From positions 8,052,324 through 8,116,323 of the forward strand of contig NC_133122.1 of assembly GCF_033568475.1 (NCBI RefSeq): a stretch of DNA of 64,000 bases, read 5' to 3'. The position numbers and the translations under genes are program-made. Source of the DNA: Henckelia pumila (taxonomy: Eukaryota > Streptophyta > Magnoliopsida > Lamiales > Gesneriaceae). Positions within the stretch are counted from its first letter, which is position 1; the number at the start of each line of letters is the position of its first letter. This document shows positions 1 to 11,855 of the stretch, in pieces. Under the pieces are notes generated by a model. That model saw only the letters and a list, made by a program, of their open reading frames with translations. It made no database searches and was not told the DNA's origin.

Positions 1-1790
1 GCCCCTGACCTCGAGCCAAAGCCCACCCTTGAACCTCACTCCAAACCAAAAGTCTTGCTCGAAGCAACCCCTAACCTCGAGCCAAAACCCACCTCGCGAG
101 AGTCATGCCCAGTCCCCCCAGAAACCCAATTTCTTCCACCTACGATCAACAGCCCTTTTGTCTCAAAATAATTTGGAAGCCATGACACACAACCAAGGTG
201 CTACCATGTGAGCTACGTTCTCACCCATGGCTAGCCCATATTTCACCATCCAATCAACCAACAAAACTCACTCAATGCATAAACAAGTACACTGCAGAAA
301 TCCCGAAACAGGGGAGGGGATGAAAAAAAACGCATAAGCCCGTGACTCACAGAAATAATCTCAATCAACCAAAAGCACATAATACACGTCAGACATGAGC
401 ATAAACGACACAACAACAAGGGACCTGGAACGACGCATTGCCAGAAACGCAAAAATAGTAGGAGCTTCGAACAGCACTCAAGAAATCGGAAAGAAGAAAA
501 GAACGAGTCACTAATATTAAATCCAACATAAACAAAATGCAAGCAAGACACAAGCACACAATCATATTAAAACCGCTTGGTGGCCAAAGAACCCATAAAT
601 CTTGCCTTTACTTAAGATTAGAAATCGGACTGAGGGCTCGAGAAGCTGGAACCGAGCGGAGGGAAGGGGAAAAGCATGCTCAGCTCGCCTGGAGGGGTGT
701 ATTTGCCGGAAAATGGAGCTGCTGCGGCGGCCGAAGGCTGAAAATGGGAGGGGAAATCTGAGGATGCCGATTGTGTGTGAGAAAATGAAGAGGAAACAGG
801 GAAGAAAAGGAGATTCTATCGGCTAAGAGGAATAGAAAGGGGTCGATCGAATTGAGCCACAATAAAATGCTTTAATGAGCCGAGTGACTTGAGTTGGGCC
901 GAGTAATTGGGTTGTAAATTCTTTTAAATGGCCTATCAAATTTGGGTTAACATAATCCTTCGCGGGCCGGGTCAACATATTATAAGTGGGTGAGGATCAT
1001 AATGCATAAAATATAATATGCAGTATTTTTATATGGCGCGAGTAAAAGTATTCGGTCCAGATTTCGCAAATACTCAAATTTGAAAATTTAAGAGTTAAAT
1101 ACTTAAATTCTTTTTTTAATGGGTTTGAAAATGCTATTTTTCAATACTTTAATGTTTTGATGTCACAACTATAAATGAAATATTTAAATAATAAATAGAG
1201 CGGTTAAAATAATTTAAACAAACTAGGATAACGTTTAAATTTAATTTAAATAAATACAAAAACAAAAATAAAAACCTTTAAAATGATTTAGAAAATTAAA
1301 AAGGATTTAAATAAATAAACTAGACATTTAAAATAATCTAAACTAGTTAATCGTTAAACTTATGTTATTTAAAATTTAAAATAATTAAGTTGGACAGCCA
1401 AAATATTTAAATAAATAAGTTTAATAGTTAAAATCATTTAAATACTATCCCAAACGCTCGAGAATTTTTTTTTATAAAGTAAACGAAATAGTTAATATCG
1501 TTTAAATAAATAAACTAAATAATTAACATCATTTAAATAAGCAGACTTAAACCTATAAAATATTTAAAACAAATAAGTAGTATAATAAAATAATTTAAAT
1601 GACTAAGCTTAAACAATTAAAAGAATTAATTTATTAGTTAGTAAAATAAAATCCTTTAAATAAATAATTCATATTTTATTAACAGGTAATTCAAATAAAG
1701 AATTTAAATCAATTAAACTTAAAAATAATAATCCTAATATTTATTAAATTAAATGCATGCGATTTAGCAGATTACATTTTAGATGCTACA
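1..1790 (-). repeat. LTR D, partial, reverse orientation
   Basis: Non-coding, starting GC-rich with pyrimidine tracts and becoming very AT-rich after about 1000. Read on the minus strand from 1790, it starts TGTAGCATC and matches, base for base over long stretches, the LTR starting TGTGACGCC at 40285. Shared stretches lie around 1741-1775 versus 40295-40330, 1190-1250 versus 40740-40800, and 1150-1180 versus 42690-42715. The 5' end of the LTR is therefore at 1790, where integrase sequence of element A begins abruptly. The left end is outside the window. I cannot tell whether this is a solo LTR or the end of a full element. Small ORFs at 29-862 have no recognisable product. Confidence 0.6.
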
Positions 1791-2036
1791 GGTATTATGG
1801 ACTGAGATTGGTGAGAGATCGGAGTTGGGACCCGAGATTGTCCAGCAGACTGCCGAGGTTGCAGCCAAGATCCATGATAGGATGAGGACTGCACAGAGCA
1901 GACATAAGAGTTATGCCGATCATAGGAGGAGAGATTTAGAGTTCTCGGTGGTTGATCACGTGTTTATCCGAGTTGCACCTATGAAAGGTGTGATGCGATT
2001 CGGGAAGAAAGGAAAACTGGCACTGAGGTTTATCGG
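1791..2036 (+). pseudogene. Element A: integrase C-terminal fragment, left part
   Basis: A fragment of Ty3/gypsy pol, translating to the segment after the integrase catalytic core (GERSELGPEIVQQTAEV, then [12 protein letters not shown] and [12 protein letters not shown]). It is collinear with element C at about 15898-16130. It is cut on the left by LTR D and on the right by element B. The reading resumes in the same frame at 22932 ([14 protein letters not shown]), so the two pieces were once one gene. The D-D-E core and everything upstream are missing. The element is dead. Confidence 0.88.
2032..2036. repeat. Target site duplication of element B, left copy
   Basis: ATCGG immediately precedes the TG of the left LTR of element B. 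The same five bases follow its right LTR at 22932-22936. Five bases is the usual length for Ty3/gypsy integration, so B is an original insertion and not a recombinant. Confidence 0.9.
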
Positions 2037-4680
2037 TGAAACGACCCTAACTCTATAATTAATAAATAAATATGCGGAAATTTTTTTTTTATATACTTAC
2101 TAAATAAAATATGTACGTATATGCCCATACATATATGCACAGAATAAAAAGATTTAAAAATAAATAAATAAATAAATAACTTAAATAAAAATGCATTCCT
2201 TAAATAAAATAAATATCTGAGTCAAACATTTAATTAAAAAAATACTGCATAAGAAAAATGATGTAAATTTTGCATGCACTGAAAATATTCAAATAAAATA
2301 TTCAAAACTCACAACCACTGAAAAATAATATAAAATATGTAACATACTGACATAATCAAAAACATGCATGTGACTCAGACATCTATCACGGTCACGGGGT
2401 CACTGCATGTCCGCTCATAGGTCCTCGCCGCCGGTAGGAGCTACATCCTCCTCTACGAACTCACCTGCACCATACCAGTGTAGTGAGCCTAGAGGCCCAA
2501 CATGCTAACATAACAAGGGTTTAAAATAATTTAAAACAATTAAATATTAATACATAACATATACATGAATGAGCATTCTTAAAAATATCATGGCATAAAC
2601 ATAACTTAAATTAACTTAAATAACATAGACATACATAATACATAACATTGTTGATCAAGGTAATTTTCTAACATCGCATGGTTGTATCCGTAGTGTAACC
2701 TTAAATCATACATTAAATACTGATCAGCATGAAAACCAACGTACGTGGCGGTGACGAATCACCTCTTAAATTGGCAGTAAACTGCCCTTCAATAGTTCAC
2801 ATATGGGGACGAATCCCCCTTAAATTGTCACACTACTTCAACTTCCAACATAAAATATTTTATTATTGCTCAACCTTAAACATTTAATTATGCATAAAAT
2901 TATTTCATGAATGCATGTACTTAAATAAAATTGTGTGTCCTTCATATATATTTAATTTAATTTCTTACTAACATATAAATATTAAAATAACTTCAATGCA
3001 TAAAAATAATTAAATATATAATCAGGACACATGCAAATTTCTCATGGATGGTCCTGGACTGCTGGCCCTAACACTCAAGCCCAATTACTTAAATCTGGCC
3101 CAATAACATACTTAAGCCCAATAAAATTGTTCTAAGCCCAATTAAAATAATTTAAAGCCCATAAAACATTCTAGGCCCAATAACAACTTAAACTGGCCCA
3201 ATGGGCCCAAAAGCCCAAAGACTGGCCCAATAACTTTTATGGGCTCAAAAGCCCATAAAATTAATGGACTAACTTAATTAAAATTTTAAAAGCCCAAATA
3301 AAATTATTTGGGAGTTCAAATAATTTTATTTCTAATTAATTGGCCCAAAAACCAATTAATTCATAAAATACTTTAAAAATAAAAAGACTCGAGCCCGGCC
3401 CACCGAACCCAGACCCGGACCAACTTAACCCGACCCACTACCCTACTAACCCGACCCGGACCACCACTGAAACCCTAGAACCCGACGCCCTATCTCTTCT
3501 CGGCTGCGGCCGTGAGCAGCAGCCACTCCGTGGCTGCTGCCGGCCTGCTCCGGCCGCCCCTGGCCGGAGCGCCGCCGCCCAGACGTAGCCCACGTCTGGG
3601 CGGACCTGACCTGACCTGACCCAGCCCCCATGCAGCCTGGACCATCGAACCCGAAGCCCTTTTTCCCGAAACCCTAGACTGCACCTTCCTCGGCCGAACT
3701 GCTCTTCCAAGGTTCTAGGCTTGTTTGGCTCGAGCCACTCGAGCCATTCCAGCCTAGACCTCTTCTACACCACCTACTGGACCTGACCAGCAGCTAATAC
3801 CGATCCAAGAGTGATAAAAACGTGAGATGAATGAACCACGAATACATAAGCTTTAACCCACAAAAATCAAATCGTTTTTCTGAAAATTATTTGAAAGAAT
3901 CTGATGCATACACATCCACACTAATACTCACTGATATAGTACGAAATTTTTGAGAAAGAAACATGCCTTTCACCGTAGAAATCGATTGAGCACGTACGTA
4001 GAACGTTTCCGGGACGACGAACGACCAACTTGGAGCTTGAACAACCAAGGCTATGGGATTTTTCTTGTGGGAAGCCGATGAAGATGATGAATGGAGGGGA
4101 GGGAGGCGGCTGATGGCTTTTGGTCGATGGGTTTGGGGTAGGTTAGGTTAGAGTTTTTAATTTAATTAAAATAGGTTTTTAGGAAATTAGATATATTAAT
4201 AAGGATTTAATATATAAAATACATAACTAAAAAAATCTAATTAAGAAAAGAAATCTGATAAATATCTTAGATATATTAAAATCTCAAAATATCAATTTAA
4301 TGGAATTTTAAAAATACTAAAAAGTCAATATTTTGGCTTATTTTGAATAAAAAATGGACTCCTAAAATTATATAAAATTAAATACTAAAAATTTTGAGAT
4401 AATAAAACTCAAAATAATATTTTAGGGCTCTAAAAAGGCTCATGAAATTAATTGGCTAGAAAGTTGTCATCTCGTCCGTCCACGGTCCCGTCTACGCGAT
4501 AAAATAATTAAAATACTAAAAATCATAAAAATCACTAATTATGGGTTAAATACTTAAAAATAAATTAAATCATGCACAAATAATTCACATAATTATTTAA
4601 CCCATAAATCTAAAATTTAAATTAATTAAATATCCTAATTATGCATGCGGATTTACGTATTTAAAATATCGGGTGTTATA
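2037..4680 (-). repeat. 3' LTR of element B
   Basis: About 2.64 kb, starting TGAAACGACCC on the plus strand and ending GGGTGTTATA. It matches 20287-22931 almost throughout. Its outer end is intact. The inner end reads TATA where the partner has TACA, a point change in the terminal CA. It contains AT-rich stretches, a block of GGCCCAATAAC-type short repeats (3060-3250) and a GC-rich block near 3400-3700. I estimate about 25-30 differences from the other LTR by eye, roughly 1 percent. Confidence 0.92.
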
Positions 4681-4696
4681 ATTCTCCCCCCTTTAA
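4681..4696 (-). other. Polypurine tract of element B
   Basis: On the minus strand a purine run of the type AAAGGGGGAGAAT sits directly before the 3' LTR, where plus-strand DNA synthesis of an LTR retrotransposon is primed. The sequence just upstream (TTTCGAGGACGAAATT) is shared with elements A and C. Confidence 0.8.
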
Positions 4697-4725
4697 ATTG
4701 AATTTCGTCCTCGAAATTAAAGTAC

Positions 4726-4791
4726 TTATCCGAACAACTCCGGGTAGCGAGTCCTCATATCTGCCTCGGTCTCCCAAGTAGCTTCCTCCTC
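4726..4791 (-). pseudogene. Element B: chromodomain tail behind a TAG stop
   Basis: Directly after the TAG that ends the B pol frame (4792-4794), the same frame continues with EEEATWETEADMRTRYPELFG and then TAA. This is the EEATWE...YPxLF end of the chromovirus chromodomain, which steers integration toward particular chromatin in this group. As written, B integrase ends at QWLNH and lacks this tail unless the stop is read through. Confidence 0.8.
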
Positions 4792-7700
4792 CTAGTGATT
4801 CAGCCACTGGACTCTGACCATCGGTATGACCCGCGTCCTAAGCCTCCGCTCCTCCCTTGCCAAGATCCGCACTGGCCTCTCCTCATACACTAGATCTGGT
4901 GGCAACTGTAAGGGCTCGAAATCCAACACATGCGACGGGTTGGAGACATATCTCCGAAGCATGGATACATGGAAAATGTTGTGCACTGCCGCTAGCCCTG
5001 GTGGTAGAGCTAAACGGTAGGCCAACGTGCCAACTCTCTCCAAGATCTCGAATGGCCCTATATACCTCGGATTAAGCTTGCCTCTCCGGCCAAAACGCAC
5101 TACTCCCTTCATCGGTGACACCTTCAGGAATACGTGATCACCCACAGCGAACTCCAAATCTCGTCGTCTGGCATCTGCATAGCTCTTCTGCCGACTCTGA
5201 GCAGTCCTCATCCGATCTCGAATCTGAGTCACTATGTCAGCTGTCTGCTGCACAATCTCAGGACCCAGTAAAATTCGCTCACCAACCTCATCCCAATGCA
5301 CAGGAGATCTGCATCTCCTCCCATACAATTCTGCATAAGGAGCCATACCTATAGACGACTGAAAACTGTTGTTATAGGTAAACTCCACTAATGGCAGTCT
5401 AGGTTCCCAAGAGCCCCGAAAATCAATGACACAAGCTCTCAGAAGATCCTCGAGAACCTGGATCACCCTCTCAGACTGACCATCTATCTGGGGATGAAAT
5501 GTTGTACTGAACAAAAGCCTAGTCCCCAAAGCTGTGTGCAGACTCTTCCAAAACGCAGATGTGAATCTCGGATCTCTGTCTGACACAATAGACACTGGTA
5601 TGCCATGCAGTCTAACAATCTCTCTGATGTAAAGCTCTGCATACTGTGTCAAAGAATAAGTAGTCCTCACCGGCAAGAAATGAGCTGACTTGGTGAGTCT
5701 ATCCACAATCACCCAAATCGTTGTGCAACCTCTAGCACTCCTCGGTAAGCCAACCACAAAGTCCATCGTAATATTCTCCCATTTCCATTTCGGAATAGGA
5801 AGAGGTCTAAGAAGTCCTGCTGGACGCTGATGCTCTGCCTTGACTTGCTGACAAGTCAAGCACTCTGACACCACTCTCCCGATGTCACTCTTCATCCCGG
5901 GCCACCAATACAATAGCTGCAAATCTTTGTACATCTTCGTACTTCCAGGGTGAATGGAGTACGGAGATGTGTGAGCCTCTGCTAAAATCTCAGCTCTCAA
6001 CTGATCGACGTTCGGTACCCACATCCTACCACGGTACTGAACGATACCATCCTCCACTATATACAAGAGGTTACCTCTAGCCTCATCTCTTTGTCTCCAT
6101 CGCTGCAACTCCTCATCAGTAGACTGTCCATCCCTAATCCGATCTCTCAGAACTGGCTGCACCATCAACACTGACAAGCTCGGGGCATGACCACTCGGAT
6201 AACACTATAAGTCAAATCTCTGAATCTCGCTCTGTAGTGGTAACTGTACGGTCAAACATGATACCACTGACGACTTCCGACTCAAAGCATCGGCCACTAC
6301 ATTAGCTTTATCCGGATGGTAGCTAATGTCACAGTCATAGTCTTTCACCAACTCCAACCATCTGCGCTGTCTCATGTTCAACTCCTTCTGTGTGAAGAAG
6401 TACTTGAGACTCTTGTGGTCTGTGAAAATCTTGCACTTCTCTCCATACAGATAGTGCCTCCAGATTTTCAAAGCGAAAACCACTGCTGCCAACTCCAAGT
6501 CATGCGTCGGATAATTCTGCTCATGAATGTTCAGCTGCCTCGACGCATACGCAATAACCCTACCACACTGCATGAGTACTGCGCCTAAACCCAGTTTAGA
6601 CGCATCGGTGTACACCACTAACTCCTCGTGTGGTACTGTCATCGCTAACACTGGTGCAGTAGTGAGTGCTTCCTTCAGCTGATCGAAGCTCCTCTGACAG
6701 TCTGAACTCCAGATAAACTTCGCATTCTTCTTGGTCAAGGAAGTCAAGGGTACTGCAATAGAGGAAAAACCCTTGATGAACTTCCTATAATATCCTGCCA
6801 AACCCAAGAAACTGTGAATCTCTGAAGCATTCTTCGGAATACCCCAATTCTGCACTGCCTCAACCTTAGACTGATCAACTGGAATCCCATCCCTCGAAAT
6901 AATGTGGCCAAGAAATGCCACCTGCTCAAGCCAAAACTCGCACTTGCTGAACTTGGCATACAACCGATGCTCCCTCAGAGTCTGCAAGGCTGTCTGAAGA
7001 TGCTGTCTATGCTCCTCGATGCTCCTAGAATAGATCAAAATATCATCAATGAAGACTATGATGAACTGATCTAGATACGGCTGAAAGACTCGGTTCATGA
7101 GATCCATGAAAACCGCTGGAGCATTGGTCATCCCAAATGGCATCACTAAGAACTCGTAATGCCCATATCGTGTCCTGAAAGCAGTCTTGGACACATCTGC
7201 ATCTCTAACACGCAACTGATGATAACCAGATCGCAGGTCGATCTTGGAGAACACTGAAGCTCCCTGCAACTGGTCAAATAAATCCTCTATCCTCGGCAGT
7301 GGATACTTGTTCTTCACTGTGACCCTGTTGAGCTCTCGGTAATCGATGCACAGTCTCATACTGCCATCCTTATTCTTCACAAATAACACCGGAGCTCCCC
7401 ACGGAGAAAAACTAGGACGAACAAAGCCTTTCTCTAAAAACTCCTGAATCTGCTCCTTCAACTCTTTCATCTCGGTAGGAGCAAGTCTGTACGGTGCCTT
7501 AGAGATAGGCACGGTGTCTGGCACTAAGTCGATGCTGAACTCCACATCTCTCACTGGTGGAATTCCTGCAACATCCTCCGGAAAGACATCCGGAAAGTCA
7601 CGAACCACCTCTATCTCTGATAATGATATGCTAGATGGCTCTGAAGTCGTGACGATACTCGCTAGAAACCCCTGGCAACCCCGTCTCAACAACTTCCTCG

Positions 7701-8099
7701 CCTGAATATGAGATATCACCTGAGGAATATCACTGCTCTGAGATGCATGAAAAGTGAACGGGTCGCCTACTGTAGGTCTCACTGACACTGATCTCCGACG
7801 AAAATCAATCGAAGCTCCATTGACTGTCAACCAGTCCATGCCCAAAATCAAATCGAATCCACTCAATGGCAAAACCACCACATCTGCTCGAATGGAGTGT
7901 CCCTGCAGCTCCAACTCCAGTCCTCGAATAACCTTCGAGGTAGAAATAATCTGCCCTGACGACATAGTAACATCATACCCACTGTCACTACTCTCAGGTG
8001 TGATGCCTACCCGCCTGATAAACTCCAAAGAGATAAACGAATGCGTAGCCCCTGAATCTAGCAACGCAAACGTGGAGTTGCCTCCAACTAGAATTCTCC
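4792..8099 (-). pseudogene. Element B pol: protease, RT, RNase H, integrase
   Basis: One frame from 8099 down to 4792, broken only by TAG at 6205-6207. Order: protease ([12 protein letters not shown] near 8070-8030, then LILGMDWL); reverse transcriptase ([27 protein letters not shown]); RNase H ([29 protein letters not shown]); after the stop, integrase with an H-H-C-C zinc site ([21 protein letters not shown]), the D-D-E core ([29 protein letters not shown]) and the start of the chromodomain (VRVQWLNH). Length and order are those of a full chromovirus Pol. The exon start at 8099 follows an AG acceptor and joins gag in frame. The element is probably not autonomous because of the internal stop. 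Confidence 0.9.
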
Positions 8100-8302
8100 C
8101 TGCACACAGAAAATTCCCAACAGTTTCATACCACTACTAAATTTTCCCCAACGAGTCACTACAAATTCTTAATTCTAATCACAAGTAAAACATGCTTCAT
8201 ATTCTAACATGCAGTTAAATAACCCAAATAACAACAAATTCCAAATTAAAGACGAAATTTTAACCAAAGGAAAATTATTAAAATGTTAGGGGTAAGATAT
8301 AC
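8100..8302 (-). other. Putative intron between gag and protease, element B
   Basis: A 203-base segment on the minus strand starting GTATAT and ending TGTGTGCAG. Removing it joins ...SLITG to RILVGG...LLDSGATHS in one frame, splitting a Gly codon after its first base (phase 1). Without splicing, the gag frame runs a few codons into the segment (ISYP) and stops. Element C has an intron of the same phase at the same codon. This is inferred from sequence only. Confidence 0.75.
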
Positions 8303-8696
8303 CGGTGATCAAGGAGGTGTCTGGATCTACCTCCTCGGCCTGCATCACAAACACCCTACCAGCGGTGTTCTTCTTCCTCGGGCAGTTAGCTATCTGATGC
8401 CCTGGCTCCCTACAGTGGTAGCAAACTCCTGCTCCCAATAGACAAGGTCCCGAATGCATCTTCTGACACTTCGGGCAAGTAGGATAAGCTATGGCATTAG
8501 GGGCCCCGCCCCTCTGCTGCTGCGGCCTCTGCTGCTGTGGCCTCTGCTGTGGATTCGGGCCCTTAGCCGGCCCAGTAAACTGCTTCTTCGCAGGAGGCTG
8601 CGAAGATGGTCGCTGATACCCAGCCTGAAACTGCCTCTTCCCTTGCTGCTCTCTCTGAATCTCTCTCCGACCCTCCTCGGAACGCAAGACTCTACT
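8303..8696 (-). pseudogene. Element B gag, C-terminal part (nucleocapsid)
   Basis: The second half of B's gag after the C insertion. It starts in LRSEEGRREIQREQQ, passes through a Gln/Pro-rich basic region, and contains a CCHC zinc knuckle (CYHCREPGHQIANC), preceded by CPKCQKMHSGPC as an additional Cys/His cluster. It ends DPDTSLITG at the intron donor. The N-terminal half lies 10.75 kb away at 19448-20100. The join point is the CTACT target duplication of C. Confidence 0.9.
8692..8696. repeat. Target site duplication of element C, left copy
   Basis: CTACT precedes the left LTR of C, and the same five bases follow the right LTR at 19448-19452. This marks C as an original insertion into B's gag. 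Confidence 0.92.
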
Positions 8697-11637
8697 TGTA
8701 GCACCAAGAACTTCTAAAATTTGAAAATCATGCCTAAAATTATTTTCAGTATTTATATTTTAAATTTCTTGAAGTTAATTGTTTAAGTTTCAGTTAAAGT
8801 TAGCCTTGCTTGACTTATTTGAATTAAATGCCTTGAACTGTTTAGTTAGTAATTTTTATCCAGGCAGGCGACGACGGTGGGCTTCGGTGGCTTATTTTCA
8901 AGATTTTTAATTTTAAGATTTTAAGTTAGAGGTAAAAGGGGGGGTTTTGGCCAAAAATGCAAATTTTGAAATTTTAGGGGTCAAAAAGCAATTTTATCAT
9001 TTTCTTGGGTTATTTCCTAAATTTCCCATAAAATAGGATTTTATTAAATCCGGGTTAGTGGAATTTCAATCAAAATGTTGTGAGTTGAAATTTTAAATTT
9101 AGAAGTTTGAAAATAGCAAAAAGTTTGAGGTAAAAAGTTTTAATAGTACAAGTAGTACTTTTGCTAGTACAAGTGGAATTTTAAAACACTACACACAATA
9201 CACACAATACACTACACTTTTAATTTACACTATCATTAAAACATTTCAATTAAAAAAAAAATCAAAACACAAACCCTAACTCCCAAACCCTAACCTAGCC
9301 GCCTCCTCCCCTCTCCCTTGAAGAAGACCGCTCGCCGCCGCCAGCCACCCGTCCGCCGCCGCCTGCCGCCGTTCCCAGCCGCCGGAGAAGCCCCTAGGTG
9401 CTTAGCTTGGTGTGTTGGTTGAAATCCCACCTTCTTCTCCTCTCCTTGATTTCGAGTTCTAGGTATTTTTGGTAAAGGCAAGTGTAGCTACTCCTTTGGG
9501 CTCACATTCAAGCAATATCTACCCCCACCCTTATGATTTCTTGCAATATTTTCGAGAATGCATGTTGTTAGAAGGTTAGGGTTTCGAATTTTTCATGTTT
9601 AGGGGCTGATTTTTTCTAAATATGTTAGGGAGTTGAGTTTATGTGGATTAATGTTGAGTATATGTGCATTGACATGGAATTAATTGAGTGTCCTTGCCAA
9701 AATTCGAAATTTCAGATTGTATATGGACCTAATTTTCGAAATGTTGCATGTGTAGGGGCTGAAATTTATTTGATGTTGAAGTATTTAATGGTCTTGCATT
9801 GGTCTTGATTGATTGTTCAACATTTTGGAGTTTTGATGGTTAAATCTTGTTGTTCTTGTTATGTGTTGTGAAAGTGTGGATTGAGTGTAGCCCAAGTGTT
9901 TGGGAAAAGTCCTAAGAGAAGGTATTGGAGGTGTTTGGGTGTTTGGTGTGGAGATAAGTTGAGGGAAGTGGCTAAGTGTTTGAATTGTTGGAAATGGGAA
10001 GGTGAGAAGTGCAGGGCAGTACTGTTCGGGGCAGGGCAGGTCTGGTCTGAGGTCTGGGCAGGGTTTGGTCTGAACCATAGTAAAGTTCGTGTCGTTGTGG
10101 TCGCGTCGACATAAAATGGGCTCGAATCGGATAAGAATTGAGTGAGTTATGGATTTTACAAAATTGGGTGCAAGTGTAGATTTTTCCTTTGAATAGGGGC
10201 TGTCCGATTTTTGTGTTTTGTAAATTTGCTCTTTTGATCTTTTGATGATACCACCTATTCCTTGGGATGATTTGGAGGGTTTGTTGAGTGTCGGTTCAAG
10301 CGGGACGGGTTTTGGATAAGGCATGACAAAGTTAAGGGCTTTTCGGTTTACTTGCTCGAGTTAAGTCAAGTTTGAGGATTTTGTTGGGTAAGTTGTCTTC
10401 TTTGGACTTAGGGGCAGCCACTCATCCACCTTAAACTCACATTTTCGAGTCGAGTCTCATGTCTTAAAGATTGCTTATTCATGTGCATTTGACGTGTTCT
10501 TGAGTTTAATAAAGAAAAAGGAAGTTTACTTGTTTGCATGCCATTTAATGTATGAGTTGAGTCTTTATAAATGAAAAGGGAAAAGAAAGCAAATATTTAT
10601 GAATAAAGTGATCTGTTTGTGACAAGAGGGGTGTTGCTAGGCCGGGGGATGCCTCGGTCTACTCACCAAGAGGTTATAGAGGTTAGGCAAGGAGCAAGAG
10701 ACATCTTGTTTACCCTTGCCACAGAGGGGCAATGTGGGATCGGGAGGCATCTCGGTCTCCTTGCCATAGAGGGGTTAAGTTCGTCGGGAGAAATCTCGTC
10801 GTCTTGCCGGCATAGTGCACTGCAGCCATGATCATGATCGAAACAGAGGGTCACAAATCAGGGATCGGATTTCTAAGAGGAAAAAGTAAAGAAAAGTTTA
10901 AAAGTTAAAGTTTCACAATTTTAGTTGACTCATTTTTCATTGATGTCAGTCTTTCAGTTATGCATGAGTCTAAGTTGAATGTTATGAAAGTTAAAGTTTA
11001 TCATAGTGTGAGTTCATTAATGCATGATTTCTATATCTTTCTAGTTTCATGCATATTACAGTTTAAGTTGAGTTTTTGCATCACGTATTTTAAACCCTTG
11101 TTATTATCCTAGTTATGCTTGTTGAGTCTTTAGACTCACTATGCTTGAATGTTTGCAGGTGAGGATTTTGTGGAGGAGACGGAGGGGCGTGATCTACTGG
11201 GATGAGGCCATCGGTAGTGCAAGGCCCAGTGACCGTTGCTTCCTTTTAGTTTATGTTTTTCCGCACAGTTATCGAATTTGTAATAATGAAGTATTATTTG
11301 AGATCTTGTAGTATTTATAGCCAGGATGTGCATTCCCTGTGCTACAGCTTATGTTTTGAAGTACGTTTTCCGCTTTTGCAAGTTTATGATTATCGTTGGA
11401 ATTAATTTTAAATGCTTTAGTTTACTTTATGCTGTAACCGGGAGGTGGTTACTAGGATTGCATGTTTATGTTTAACGCACTTAAGTTTTGAAGTCAATTT
11501 TCTTTCCTTATTTAAATTGTTGTTTGAGTCTTGATGGCTTATTTGTTTTACAAATAGGTCATGGCAAAATTTTTAAAAATCCGTAATTTTCCTTTATTTT
11601 AATTATAGTCTAGTAGCGAGTAGTTAGGGTCGTTTCA
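8697..11637 (+). repeat. 5' LTR of element C
   Basis: 2.94 kb from TGTAGCACC to GGTCGTTTCA. It includes a GC-rich block around 9295-9390 after a tract of AAACCCTAAC-type sequence, and a G-rich region around 10620-10850. It should carry the promoter and polyadenylation signals, but I cannot place them with confidence. The ORFs inside it, including a 179-codon minus-strand frame at 9785-10324, have no recognisable product. Confidence 0.95.
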
Positions 11638-11639
11638 AT

Positions 11640-11651
11640 TGGTATCAGAGC
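11640..11651 (+). other. Primer binding site of element C
   Basis: TGGTATCAGAGC lies two bases inside the 5' LTR. It is complementary to the 3' end of plant initiator methionine tRNA, the usual primer of chromoviruses. Confidence 0.93.
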
Positions 11652-11855
11652 GCGGTCTTGGTTTGGGCTGAGCCTACTGCCGGTTGCTGAAACTCAGGGG
11701 ATCTCGCCTCAAAGTCTGTAAGATTTAAGTTTAATGTCTCTATCTGTTTAAGTTTTGATGTATTAGTTTCTTGAGTTATTGAGAAGTTTAAATTTGAAGT
11801 AAAAATATTTTCTAAGGCATGAAATTTGAATGTTGGATTTTCTCAATGCGTTTAG

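Noticed and set aside
3438-3710. Three overlapping minus-strand ORFs of 60-90 codons (repeated at 21683-21961)
   Set aside because: A GC-rich block of LTR B is open in several frames at once because stop codons are rare in such sequence. No domain seen.
9785-10324. 179-codon minus-strand ORF in the 5' LTR of element C
   Set aside because: It lies wholly in the LTR, is low-complexity in its amino acids, and the same region in the 3' LTR (17596-18135) is broken by base changes, so it is not conserved as a frame.
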